A DNA stretch of 64,000 nucleotides, taken from assembly GCF_024971095.1 (NCBI RefSeq), contig NZ_CP069717.1, positions 744,001 through 808,000 on the forward strand. Reading direction: 5' to 3'. The notes beneath the pieces are model-generated. The model did not search any database and had not been told where the DNA came from. It saw only the letters and a list, made by a program, of their open reading frames with translations. Position numbers and translations under genes: made by a program. Positions 24,816 through 32,923 of the stretch are shown in pieces. This stretch comes from Microbacterium neungamense. Its GTDB lineage: Bacteria; Actinomycetota; Actinomycetes; Actinomycetales; Microbacteriaceae. Each line of letters opens with the position of its first letter. Position 1 is the stretch's first letter.

Positions 24816-25210
24816 CCGCGCGTCCGGCGACCGGAGCGTCCGCCTGGGCGCTCGGGCTCCTCGTGCTGCTGCCGGTGCCGTTCCTGGGATCGCTGGCATC
24901 CGGCGGGGCCATGGTCGCCGCGTACGGCTCGCTGTCGCGTCAGGGTCCGCTTGCGAAGGCGAACGCGGACGCGGCGCGCCGATGGGGACGGCTGTTCCTC
25001 CTGGTCTCGACCGCGCTGCTGGTGGTGCACCTGGCGATCACGCTGCCGCGGCTGTTCCTGAGTGCCGGGTCGGCCGGGTTCCTCCCGCAGGGCATCCCGA
25101 TCCTGCTCTACATCGCCGTGTGCGTGGTGCATCTGGTCGTCGTGATCGTCGCGACCGTGCGAGCGTCGAAGGGCGAGGTGGTCCGGCTGCCGTTCGGAAG
25201 GAGGGGCTGA
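24812..25210 (+). CDS. DUF4870-like membrane protein
   Basis: The 132-residue protein has three to four hydrophobic helices (ALGLLVLLPVPFLGSLASG, RLFLLVSTALLVVHLAITL, GIPILLYIAVCVVHLVVVIVATV). Length and layout resemble DUF4870 proteins. Its ATG overlaps the stop of the stress-like gene, and its stop overlaps the start of the hydrolase gene (TGATG). Function is unknown. Confidence 0.75.
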   Translation: MTARPATGASAWALGLLVLLPVPFLGSLASGGAMVAAYGSLSRQGPLAKANADAARRWGRLFLLVSTALLVVHLAITLPRLFLSAGSAGFLPQGIPILLYIAVCVVHLVVVIVATVRASKGEVVRLPFGRRG

Positions 25211-25854
25211 TGGACGTGTCGCTGCCCAGCGGCGTCGTGGCGGTGTCGACGGCGTGGGCCGCGCCCGACGGCGCGTCTCGGGGCACCGTGGTGATCGCGC
25301 ACGGCGCCGGGGCGGGAATGGACCATCCGTTCCTCATCGGCTTCGCGTCGGCGCTGACGGATGCCGGATTCGCGACGCTGCGCTTCAACTTCCCCTACGT
25401 CGAGGCGGGCAGACGGATGCCGGGCCCGGCCGCGCACGCGATCGCGACGTGGCGCGCCGCCGTGGCGATGGCCGCGGAGCAGGATCCCGACGTGCGCATC
25501 TGGGCGTGCGGCAAGTCGTACGGCGGCCGGATGGCGTCGATGGCGGTCGCCGAGGGGATGCCCGTCGCCGGCCTGGTGTATCTCGGGTACCCGCTGCATC
25601 CGCCGGGCCAGCCGGAGAAGCTGCGGGTGGAGCATCTGCCCGCCATCGCAGTGCCGCAGCTGTTCGTGGAGGGCACGAACGACCCGTTCGTCCAGCCGCT
25701 GTCCCAGCTCGAGGAGGCGGTGGCCGCCTGCCAGGATGCGCGCATCGCATGGGTCGAGGGTGGCGGGCACTCGTTCGAGGTGAAGGGCCGGAAGCGTCCA
25801 CCGGCGGAGGTGGGCGCGTCGCTGGCCCCCATCGTGGCGGAGTTCGCGGGCTGA
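25210..25854 (+). CDS. Alpha/beta hydrolase, dienelactone-hydrolase/KANL3-like
   Basis: The 214-residue alpha/beta hydrolase has VVIAHGAGAGMDHPF (oxyanion region), LRFNFPYVEAGRRMPGP and a nucleophile elbow in GKSYGGRMASM. The acid is in FVEGTNDPFVQP and the catalytic His in VEGGGHSFEVKGRK. This pattern matches a widespread small family of esterase-like proteins with unknown substrate. It is the third gene of the operon from 23901. Confidence 0.85.
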   Translation: MDVSLPSGVVAVSTAWAAPDGASRGTVVIAHGAGAGMDHPFLIGFASALTDAGFATLRFNFPYVEAGRRMPGPAAHAIATWRAAVAMAAEQDPDVRIWACGKSYGGRMASMAVAEGMPVAGLVYLGYPLHPPGQPEKLRVEHLPAIAVPQLFVEGTNDPFVQPLSQLEEAVAACQDARIAWVEGGGHSFEVKGRKRPPAEVGASLAPIVAEFAG

Positions 25855-25856
25855 CC

Positions 25857-26186
25857 GTGGCGGGGCCGTGGCGGGAGCTCGCGTCTGCGGACGCCGCCGT
25901 CCGCGAACGTGCGCTCGCCGTGATGCTCGAGGACGTCGCCGCCGGAGTTCACGATCTGACCCTCGACGAGTTCGGCGACCGGGCCGCGGCGATGCTGCGC
26001 GAAGGTCTCGGTTCCGCCGGGGACGACAGCGTCTTCGGCCGTTCGTTCGCCGTGCTGGTGCTGGCGGCCTGTGCGGCGCAGCGAACTCGGATTCCGGGTC
26101 ACGCAGGAATGGCCCGGCGGGAAGTCGTGGTCCGCGGGAGAGATGTACGTGACGCTCACGCAGCCACCGAACCTGACGGGCGCTGA
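25857..26186 (+). pseudogene. DUF2785-like gene remnant (3' end lost)
   Basis: From GTG 25857 the product reads LASADAAVRERALAVMLEDV, LTLDEFGDRAAAMLREGLGS, DDSVFGRSFAVLVLAACAAQ, as in the first 60-70 residues of DUF2785 proteins, which are normally about 270 residues. After about 26075 the frame no longer resembles the family because the DNA switches into a VOC-family gene. The last 35 codons are therefore out-of-frame sequence. This looks like a deletion that fused two neighbouring genes. Confidence 0.6.
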
Positions 26187-26400
26187 GCACGATCGACGGA
26201 TGCCGGGAATGAACCACGTCGCCTTTCGTGGCGGCACGCCCAGTGATGTCGATGAGCTGATGGAAGCGGCGGAACGGCACGGCTGGCGGGCGCTGTACCG
26301 CGATCGTTACCCGCATGCGGGCGGCCCGGAGCACTACGCCGGATGGCTCGAGGATCAGGCCGGGTTCAAGGTCGAGATCGTCGCAGAGACGCTCCGCTGA
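26071..26400 (+). pseudogene. VOC (glyoxalase-like) gene remnant, 5' end lost
   Basis: The frame from about 26071 encodes ELGFRVTQEWPGGKSW, MYVTLTQPP, MPGMNHVAFRGG, LYRDRYPHAGGPEHYAGWLED and KVEIVAET, the C-terminal three quarters of a vicinal-oxygen-chelate protein with its metal-site His and Glu residues. The family's first strand and helix (normally about 25 residues before ELGF) are missing. It starts inside the DUF2785 remnant with no plausible ribosome site. Confidence 0.65.
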
Positions 26401-26462
26401 GTTCGCGACGGCTGCCGGCCGGTCGCCGGCCCTCGGTCCGGGCCGGTCGCGGGTGGTGGTGG

Positions 26463-28112
26463 TCAGGCGGCGGCAGGGTGGAAGCGGGGTGGGGGTGGGT
26501 CGATGTCGCCCCAGGCGTAGCGAAGGGAGAGGCGGGGTGGGAGGGGAATGGGTTCGCCTGGGCCGGGTGGGTGGAGGTGGAAGTCGTCTTTGCCGGTGCG
26601 GGTGATGCGCCAGCCGTTGTGGTGGAGTTGCATGTGGTGGAACCGGCAGAGCAGGATGCCGCGGTCGATGTCGGTGCGGCCCTGGTCGGCGTGCCATTCG
26701 TCGCAGTGGTGGGCTTCGCAGTGGGAGGCGGGGCGGTCACAGCCGTGCCAGCGGCAGCCGCCGTCGCGGAGGGCGAGGGTGAGGCGCTGGGCGGGGGTGA
26801 ACAGGCGCCGTTCTCGGCCCAGGTCCAGCGGGTTCCCGCAGGAGTCGACGGTGACCGGGATCACGCCGGTGTCGCAGATGCGGCGGGAGATGACTGTGGC
26901 AGGCAGGGGGTGCAGTCCGTCTTCGGTGTGCCCGGTGGGGGCGAGGGTGCCGTCGGGGGTGAGGACGGTGACCAGGCGGATTCCGGGCTGGCGGGTGCCG
27001 AAGACGGTCTTGGGGTCGGCGAGGATGCCGGTGCGGAGGATATCCAGGAGCAGGTCGTAGGCGAGTTGGTCGTTGGAACGGGGGTCGCGGACGAGGTCCT
27101 CGGCGCGGGTCTTCTCGGTCTCGTCGACGAACCGGGGGCCCAGGCGGGGGCGGAGGGCGGCGGCGAGGATGGCCTCCAGGAATGCGGCGCCTTCGTCGTC
27201 GAACACCCAGGAGGCGTGGGCGATGCCGTCCCGGTCGCGCCAGGTGCGGAACGAGCGCCGCTGGTATCGCTCCTGGAAGCGCCGCTCGGCTCCTTCCGGG
27301 TCCAGCCGGTCCCGGATCGTCCGGGCGGTCGAGGCGAGTTCCTCCACGGTGCGCCGGGCCGCTTCGGCGATCAGCTGCTCCGCCGCCGCACGCCACGCCT
27401 CCCGCGCCTCCGCATCCGCCACCGCAGCGGCCGCGTCGTCGGGGTGGTCGAGGGTAGGGCCGGTCGCCGTGGCGGTGGGTGGTTCGCCGAGGCCGCGCAG
27501 GATGGCGTCGTGCTGAGCGGCGGAGAGGTCGCCGGAGAGCAGGGCGGCGCCGAGCGGGGCGTGCCAGGGCGGCGTGATCGCGGGGGTCTCGCCCTGGCCG
27601 GGCCCGCGGTGTGTACCGGGATCCGGCGTCCCGCCCGAACCCGCGCCCTCACCGTGCTGCTCCGCGTCCCCCGCCGGGCAGCCATGGTCCTCCGGGCCGC
27701 CATGGTCGTGTCCGTCGTCGCCGGGATGTCCCGCGTTTGTGTCGTCGGCGGGGGATCCGCCGGCGGCGGCTTCCTCGAGAAGGGAGGTGCCCTGCCGGAT
27801 CTGGCGGTGCGCATCGCTGCGGGTGCCGCCGGTGATCTCCTGCAGGAACGACGCCGCGGAGCGGTGGCCTCGGGACTGGGCCAGACCCGAATGCCCGGCA
27901 TCCCGGGTGGAGCGGGACGCGACCACGCCGGCCCCGACGATCTCCACCCGCTCCGCACACCGCCGCAAGGCTCCCGCCGCCTGAACCAGAACGGCGAGGT
28001 CGGTGTCGGACAGGCGCAGAACCCGGCCGGGCAGGCTCGCGGCATCCGTGTCCTCACCGAGCAGGCCGCGCAGCACCGCGACCTCCGCGTCGACCTCGGT
28101 GAAGAATGCCAT
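26463..28112 (-). CDS. DUF222/HNH endonuclease-like protein
   Basis: The 549-residue protein has the N-terminal DUF222 helical domain (LAVLVQAAGALRRCAERVEIVGAGVVASRS, GHRSAASFLQEITGGT). A low-complexity Gly/His/Asp insert (about 125-190) and a long middle follow. The C-terminal HNH domain contains WHGCDRPASHCEAHHCDEWHADQGRTDIDRGILLCRFHHMQLHHNGW, abbreviated here by its key Cys, His, Asn and His residues (C..C..HH, H in CRFHH). Such genes are multicopy in Microbacteriaceae and of uncertain role, possibly DNA damage-linked or selfish. A LexA-like site precedes it. Confidence 0.85.
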   Translation of the reverse strand: MAFFTEVDAEVAVLRGLLGEDTDAASLPGRVLRLSDTDLAVLVQAAGALRRCAERVEIVGAGVVASRSTRDAGHSGLAQSRGHRSAASFLQEITGGTRSDAHRQIRQGTSLLEEAAAGGSPADDTNAGHPGDDGHDHGGPEDHGCPAGDAEQHGEGAGSGGTPDPGTHRGPGQGETPAITPPWHAPLGAALLSGDLSAAQHDAILRGLGEPPTATATGPTLDHPDDAAAAVADAEAREAWRAAAEQLIAEAARRTVEELASTARTIRDRLDPEGAERRFQERYQRRSFRTWRDRDGIAHASWVFDDEGAAFLEAILAAALRPRLGPRFVDETEKTRAEDLVRDPRSNDQLAYDLLLDILRTGILADPKTVFGTRQPGIRLVTVLTPDGTLAPTGHTEDGLHPLPATVISRRICDTGVIPVTVDSCGNPLDLGRERRLFTPAQRLTLALRDGGCRWHGCDRPASHCEAHHCDEWHADQGRTDIDRGILLCRFHHMQLHHNGWRITRTGKDDFHLHPPGPGEPIPLPPRLSLRYAWGDIDPPPPRFHPAAA

Positions 28113-28140
28113 ACTTCATGATCACACCGGCCACGGACAT

Positions 28141-28156
28141 TCGAACGAGTATTCGG
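28141..28156. promoter_or_regulatory. Candidate LexA (SOS) box upstream of the HNH gene
   Basis: TCGAACGAGTATTCGG matches the actinobacterial LexA palindrome (TCGAAC, four bases, GTTCGA) at 10 of 12 positions. It lies 29-44 bases before the HNH start, the usual place for repression. Only one such site was noticed, so DNA-damage control is suggested, not shown. Confidence 0.45.
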
Positions 28157-28208
28157 CACTTCTGCGAACTGAGGGTGGTAACGGAATGGTAACGAATCGA
28201 CGGGTGGG

Positions 28209-28327
28209 GCGTTTCGTCTCGCTCCGGCTGCGCCGGTGCTCGCTCAACGACCGGGGGAGGGCGACCCGGGAGCGGTGGGGCGTTTCGTCTCGGTCGCGCT
28301 GCGCGCGTCCTCGCTCAACGACCGGGA
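28209..28327. repeat. GTTTCGTCTCG-N-CTCGCTCAACGACC repeats, two copies
   Basis: Copies at 28209-28254 and 28280-28327 start GCGTTTCGTCTCG, have a GC-rich self-complementary centre (CCGGCTGCGCCGG in the first) and end CTCGCTCAACGACCGG. A decayed third copy lies at about 28329-28377. The same family is at 29362-29406 and, in reverse orientation, inside adnB (42497-42676). The gap 28113-28397 holds no gene. Confidence 0.8.
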
Positions 28328-28397
28328 CGGGGACCGCGCTCAGCGACCGGGGGGGGAGGGCGCCTCGCTCGACGACGGCGGAGGAGGGGCGGCGCGC

Positions 28398-29288
28398 TCA
28401 GCGTCGGGGGAGTTCGGTGTCGGCCAGAAGGCGTGTGACGGTCGAGTGGCCGAGCTCCGCCATCGGCGGGTTCGTCTCGGGGTAGTACCAGACGAGGCCC
28501 ATCGCCTGCTGCAGCGCCCATGCGGCTCCGCGCAGCCACTCGGCCTCGCCCGCGCCGACAGCGGCGCGCACATGCGAGCGGACCGGCTCGTCGAACAGAT
28601 GCCATGCGGCGACCAGGTCCAGGGACGGGTCGGCCGGGCCGAAGGCCCCGCCGTCGAGGACTCCCACCAGACGTCCGTCCGCCACGAGGAGGTTCGCGGG
28701 GATCAGGTCCCGGTGGCTCATGCGGTCCTCACCGTCGGCCGCGAGATCGCGGAGCACCGACCACAGAGCCTCGACCGCAGCGGTGTCCACGATTCCGGCG
28801 CTCTGGGCAAGGCAGTGCGCCATCCACTCGTCGTGATCCCTCAGATTCCCGCCGCGTCCCCGCCCGTCGAAGGAGCGCCCCGCCACCGGCGCGCTGCGCA
28901 GGCGCCGGATCAGGCTCACGACGTCGTCCGCCAATGCGTAGGAGGACGACCACCGGAAGGGGTCGGCCACCGTGCCGGGCAGCCACTCCTGCAGCGTCCA
29001 GGCGGACGGGTACGCGGCATCCGGTGCTCCGATGCCGAGGGCGCGCGGCGCTGGGAACGGGCATGTCTCGGCGAACTCGTTCAGAGCCGACGCTTCGGCC
29101 TCGAGCTCTGCGGCGTCCGCGGGCAGCAGGGGAAGGCGGGCGGCGACGTCGCTCCCGATGCGGAAGATCGCGTTGACGGTCCCACCGGAGTGGACGCGTC
29201 GGACGGGCGCGCCGGCATAGCGGGGGAACTGAGCGGCGACCAGCGAGGCGACGAGTTCCGCGTCGACGTTCAGCTGGCCTTCGTGCAT
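28398..29288 (-). CDS. Aminoglycoside-phosphotransferase-family kinase
   Basis: The 296-residue protein has the APH fold: a nucleotide-binding N-lobe (VRRVHSGGTVNAIFRIGSDVAARLP), hinge, then the catalytic loop MSHRDLIPANLLVADG and the metal-binding segment VGVLDGGAFGPADPSLDLVAAW. The DFG-like Asp is kept as LDGG. It resembles actinobacterial small-molecule kinases of the APH/macrolide-kinase group; the substrate may be an antibiotic or a metabolite. The start is ATG 29288. Confidence 0.8.
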   Translation of the reverse strand: MHEGQLNVDAELVASLVAAQFPRYAGAPVRRVHSGGTVNAIFRIGSDVAARLPLLPADAAELEAEASALNEFAETCPFPAPRALGIGAPDAAYPSAWTLQEWLPGTVADPFRWSSSYALADDVVSLIRRLRSAPVAGRSFDGRGRGGNLRDHDEWMAHCLAQSAGIVDTAAVEALWSVLRDLAADGEDRMSHRDLIPANLLVADGRLVGVLDGGAFGPADPSLDLVAAWHLFDEPVRSHVRAAVGAGEAEWLRGAAWALQQAMGLVWYYPETNPPMAELGHSTVTRLLADTELPRR

Positions 29289-29361
29289 GGTGCCGGCATC
29301 GTGAGCTGCGGGGTTCCCGGTCGGGGATGCGGGCGGCTGCGGAGGCTCGGATTCCTCACTG

Positions 29362-29406
29362 CGTTTCGTCTCGGTCGCGCTGCGCGCGTCCTCGCTCAAC
29401 GACCGG
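29362..29406. repeat. GTTTCGTCTCG repeat providing the pepP stop codon
   Basis: This copy is base-for-base the same as that at 28281-28325 over its core (CGTCTCGGTCGCGCTGCG and the CTCGCTCAACGACCGG end). On the minus strand the repeat begins CCGGTCGTTGAG, and the TGA in it is the stop codon of the aminopeptidase gene. Confidence 0.8.
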
Positions 29407-30811
29407 CAGCCCGGGCCATCCACGCCTCGACCTCGTCGGCGGTGCGCGGGATCCCGGCGGACAGGTTCACCGGCCCGTCGGCGGTCATCAGGATGTCGTC
29501 CTCGATCCGCACGCCGATGCCGCGGAGCTCCTCCGGCACGGTCAGATCGTCGATCTGGAAGTACAGTCCGGGCTCGATCGTGAACACCATCCCCGGCTCG
29601 AGCACGCCGTCGTAGTACATCTCGCGTCGCGCCTGCGCGCAGTCGTGGACGTCCAGTCCGAGGTGGTGGCTCGTGCCGTGCACCATGTACCGGCGGTGCT
29701 GACCACCGGCATCCGCGTCGAGAGCCTCCTCGGCGGACACCGGCAGCAGCCCCCATTCTGCGGTGCGGCGTGCGATGACCTCCATCGCCGCCTCGTGCAC
29801 GGCGCGGAACTTCACACCCGGATGGGCCGCGGCGAACGCGGCATCCGCCGCCTCGAGCACCGTCTCGTACACCCGCCGCTGCACCTCGGAGAAGCGTCCG
29901 TTCACCGGCAGCGTGCGGGTGATGTCAGCGGTGTACATGCTGTCGACCTCGACGCCGGCGTCGACGAGGATGAGATCGCCCGGCACGACGGCGCCGTCGT
30001 TGCGCGTCCAGTGCAGGTAGCAGGCGTGCGGACCGGAGGCCGCGATGGTGTCGTAGCCCTCCCAGTTGCCGTCGCTGCGGGCCCGCTGATGGAAGGCCCC
30101 CTCGATCACGCGCTCGCCGCGCGGGTGCTCCACGGCCCGCGGCAGCGCGCGGATCACATCGTCGAATCCGCTCCGGGTGATCTCCACGGCACGTCGCAGC
30201 TCGGCGATCTCGTACTCGTCCTTCACGAGCCGCAGCTCCGAGACGAAGCGCGTCAGCTCGGCGTCCTGGTCCACGACCAGATCGTCGTCACCGGCCTGGA
30301 AGTCGTCGATGTGCGCGGTCGCGAGGCCGAGGTCGGCGGCGACCACCGCGAGGGAAGGGCGCGGGCCGATCCAGAACTCGCCGATCGTCGCGTCCGAGTA
30401 GAACTCCGAGGTGGTGCGGTCCGCGCGCTCCCGGAAGTACAGGGTGACGTCGTGGCCGTCGGACGTCGGCTCGAACACGAGCACCGAGTCCGGCTCGGCA
30501 TCCTCGCCCCATCCCGTCAGGTGCAGGAAGGCGGAGTGCGCGCGGAACGGGTAGTCGGTGTCGTTGCTGCGCTGTTTCAGCGACCCGGCCGGCACGACGA
30601 GGCGGCTGCCCGGGAAGGCCGCTGACACCGCGGCGCGACGGGCCGCCGCGTAGGACGCCTGTGCGCGAGCGGGCGGCAGCGACTCGGGACGCTCCGCCCA
30701 TCCCGTCGAGATGGTGTCCAGGAAGCCGCGGGGGAACGGCTGCTTGCGGTTGGAGTTCTCGGCCTCCGCGGTCTCGGTCGCGGTCGTGCTCTCGTCGGCT
30801 GCGCTGCTCAT
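29396..30811 (-). CDS. pepP: Xaa-Pro aminopeptidase (aminopeptidase P)
   Basis: The 471-residue M24B metallopeptidase has an N-terminal creatinase-like domain (about 60-210: FRAHSAFLHLTGWGEDAEPDSVLVFEP) and a pita-bread catalytic domain. Metal ligands are visible as Asp in ILVDAGVEVDSMYTADITRT, His in MVHGTSHHLGLDVHD, Glu in FTIEPGLYF and Glu in GVRIEDDIL. It removes N-terminal residues preceding proline, in the cytoplasm. The stop codon lies within a dispersed repeat (29362-29406), so the C-terminus may have been trimmed or changed by its insertion. Confidence 0.93.
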   Translation of the reverse strand: MSSAADESTTATETAEAENSNRKQPFPRGFLDTISTGWAERPESLPPARAQASYAAARRAAVSAAFPGSRLVVPAGSLKQRSNDTDYPFRAHSAFLHLTGWGEDAEPDSVLVFEPTSDGHDVTLYFRERADRTTSEFYSDATIGEFWIGPRPSLAVVAADLGLATAHIDDFQAGDDDLVVDQDAELTRFVSELRLVKDEYEIAELRRAVEITRSGFDDVIRALPRAVEHPRGERVIEGAFHQRARSDGNWEGYDTIAASGPHACYLHWTRNDGAVVPGDLILVDAGVEVDSMYTADITRTLPVNGRFSEVQRRVYETVLEAADAAFAAAHPGVKFRAVHEAAMEVIARRTAEWGLLPVSAEEALDADAGGQHRRYMVHGTSHHLGLDVHDCAQARREMYYDGVLEPGMVFTIEPGLYFQIDDLTVPEELRGIGVRIEDDILMTADGPVNLSAGIPRTADEVEAWMARAAGR

Positions 30812-30864
30812 GCGTCCATCTTCTCACCGACCTCTGACGCCGCAGACGCGCGGATGCCGGAACC

Positions 30865-31887
30865 TCAGCCTGCCGGCTCGAGCTGCGCCACCACGGCCCG
30901 GTGGTCGCTTCCGGCGTCGTCGCCGAGCACCGCGGAGCCGGTCGGCGTCCAGTTCTGGCTGGCCATGATGTGGTCGATCGGAGCGCCGGCGAGCGCCGGG
31001 ATGTCCGTCGGCCAGGTGCCGGCCATGCCGGTCCCGGTGCGGCTGGCGACGTCCCGGCAGTAGCCCATGTCGCCGCCGTCCACGCCGAGCGAGGCCATGT
31101 GGTCGAGCGTGGCGTTGAAGTCGCCGGCCAGGATGAAGTCGCCCTCGGGGCACTGGTCGGCGATCCAGGAGAGATCCGCGCGCCACTGCGCCATGTCCTC
31201 CTCGCGCGGCGCCACGGCGTGCACGGCCACCACGGTCGGGCCGGTGCCGTCGACCGGCATGGCGACCGCGCTCGGCAGCGCCCCGGTGCTGCTGGTGCCG
31301 TCCTGCGAGGACTGGATCACGGAGTAATCGCCCAGCTCGGGCGAGATCAGGATCGTCGTCTGCCACGCCTGCGGTCCGTTCTGAACGTCCGGCCGCGAGT
31401 TCACGTGGTGCACCCACATCGGATGCCCCTGCTCGCGCAGCATGATCGCGATGCGCTCGCCCACCGCCTCCGCGGTCTCCGGCAGCGCGACGATGTCGGC
31501 CTGCTGCTCGAGCACCGCCGCGGCGATCGTCTCCGCCGGCACCGCCTCACCCGCGGTGTTCCAGGTCATCACCCGCACGCTGGACTCCGTCTTGGCAGGC
31601 AGCGTTCCGGTGGAGAAGCCGCGCATCGCCCCGATCGCGCCCGTCGCGCCCGCGGCCAGCAGCGAGACGATGAGGACGGATGCCGCGAAGCCGCGCAGCG
31701 GACGGGCCAGCAGGAGCAGCAGCGCGATCACGGCCACCGCCAGGAATCCGCCGAGCATGAGGCCGCGGGCGGCGACGACCTGGGCGATCGGGAAGGTGTG
31801 CTCCAGCCGGAAGAACTGCGGCCACACCACGACCGCCGCCGCGATCGCGTACAGCACGGTGATCAGGATCCCGAGGAGTCGAAGCAT
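30865..31887 (-). CDS. Membrane-anchored endonuclease/exonuclease/phosphatase-family protein
   Basis: The 340-residue protein begins with three hydrophobic helices (about 3-22, 38-62 and 65-85). An EEP domain outside the membrane follows: VRVMTWNTAGEA, IVALPETAEAVGE, DFILAGDFNATLDH, GAPIDHIMAS and GSDHRAVVAQLE, covering the metal-binding Glu and the catalytic Asp/His. The substrate could be nucleic acid or a phospholipid. ATG 31887 fits a TACGCT box eight bases upstream. It is divergent from the PHP gene. Confidence 0.85.
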   Translation of the reverse strand: MLRLLGILITVLYAIAAAVVVWPQFFRLEHTFPIAQVVAARGLMLGGFLAVAVIALLLLLARPLRGFAASVLIVSLLAAGATGAIGAMRGFSTGTLPAKTESSVRVMTWNTAGEAVPAETIAAAVLEQQADIVALPETAEAVGERIAIMLREQGHPMWVHHVNSRPDVQNGPQAWQTTILISPELGDYSVIQSSQDGTSSTGALPSAVAMPVDGTGPTVVAVHAVAPREEDMAQWRADLSWIADQCPEGDFILAGDFNATLDHMASLGVDGGDMGYCRDVASRTGTGMAGTWPTDIPALAGAPIDHIMASQNWTPTGSAVLGDDAGSDHRAVVAQLEPAG

Positions 31888-31895
31888 CGCCTCCG

Positions 31896-31901
31896 AGCGT
31901 A
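31896..31901 (-). promoter_or_regulatory. -10 box TACGCT
   Basis: Minus-strand TACGCT ends eight bases before the ATG at 31887; the spacer contains GGAGG. Confidence 0.4.
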
Positions 31902-31949
31902 GGGGAGCGGGCTGTGACCGCCCTGACCGCCGGGGTCCCTCCGGATCGG

Positions 31950-31955
31950 TACTCT
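31950..31955 (+). promoter_or_regulatory. -10 box TACTCT, leaderless PHP gene
   Basis: TACTCT ends six bases before the ATG at 31962. Confidence 0.45.
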
Positions 31956-31961
31956 CGAAGG

Positions 31962-32837
31962 ATGACGACGGGGGAGCCACAGCGGTTCGCGGGTCCGAGC
32001 GACCTGCACCTGCACTCCAACCACTCCGACGGCACGGAGTCGCCCGGCCGGGTCGTCCGGCAGGCGCACGCGCACGGCATCCGCACCCTCGCGCTGACCG
32101 ACCACGACCGCACCACCGGGTGGGCCGAGGCGGGCGCCGTCGCCGCGGAGCTCGGGATGACCTTCCTGCCCGGCATGGAGCTCTCCGCCAAGCACGAATG
32201 GCGCAGCGTGCACGTGCTGGGCTACCTCTTCGACCCCGAGGACCCCGCCCTGCGCGCCGAGACCGAACGGATCCGCGGCGACCGGATCGGGCGGGCCGAG
32301 CGCATGGTGCGCAACATCTCGCGCGACTACGACCTGAGCTGGGAGGACGTGCTGGCGCACACGACGGGGGACGCCACGGTCGGGCGGCCGCACATCGCCG
32401 ACGCGCTGGTCACCCGCGGCATCGTCCGCGATCGCACCGAGGCCTTCGACGGCATCCTGCATCCGCGCGAGGGCTACTACGAGCCGCACTACGCGCCCGA
32501 CCCGCTCGCCGCCGTGCGCCTGATCACGGATGCCGGCGGGGTGGCGATCATCGCGCATCCGGTCACCGCGGGACGGGACCGGATGCTGCCGCTGGAAGTC
32601 ATCGAGCGGCTGATCGCCGCGGGTCTTGCGGGCTTCGAGATCGACCACCGCGAGAACACCGAGGACGGCAAGCGGATCCTGCGGCGCATCGCCGCCGACC
32701 ACGACCTGATCGTCACCGGCTCCAGCGACTACCACGGCACGGGCAAGCCGAACCGTCCGGGGGAGAACACCACCGCGGACGACATGGTGGCGCGCATCAT
32801 CGAGCGCGCCACCGGCACGCCGCCGCACTTCGGCTGA
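31962..32837 (+). CDS. PHP-domain phosphoesterase
   Basis: The 291-residue protein has the four PHP motifs: DLHLHSNHSDG, ALTDHDRTTGW, GMELSAKHEWRSVHVLGYLFD, and IIAHPVTAGRD. FEIDHRENTED and TGSSDYHGTGKPN follow near the end. The layout matches the actinobacterial and proteobacterial YciV/RNase AM-like group, which acts on 3',5'-nucleoside bisphosphates or RNA 5' ends. The exact substrate is not determined by sequence alone. Confidence 0.88.
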   Translation: MTTGEPQRFAGPSDLHLHSNHSDGTESPGRVVRQAHAHGIRTLALTDHDRTTGWAEAGAVAAELGMTFLPGMELSAKHEWRSVHVLGYLFDPEDPALRAETERIRGDRIGRAERMVRNISRDYDLSWEDVLAHTTGDATVGRPHIADALVTRGIVRDRTEAFDGILHPREGYYEPHYAPDPLAAVRLITDAGGVAIIAHPVTAGRDRMLPLEVIERLIAAGLAGFEIDHRENTEDGKRILRRIAADHDLIVTGSSDYHGTGKPNRPGENTTADDMVARIIERATGTPPHFG

Positions 32838-32866
32838 GCGCCGCCGCGGATCGGATGCCGCTGCCG

Positions 32867-32912
32867 GCCTCCGGCTCAGGCGGCTTCCGGCTCAGGCGCT
32901 TCCGGCTCAGGC
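32867..32912 (+). repeat. Short tandem repeat GGCTTCCGGCTCAGG
   Basis: Three near-identical 15-16-base units (CCTCCGGCTCAGGCG, GCTTCCGGCTCAGGCG, CTTCCGGCTCAGGCG) lie between the convergent PHP and rhlE genes. The rhlE stop is just beyond at 32924. Confidence 0.7.
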
Positions 32913-32923
32913 GGCCGCCGGCC

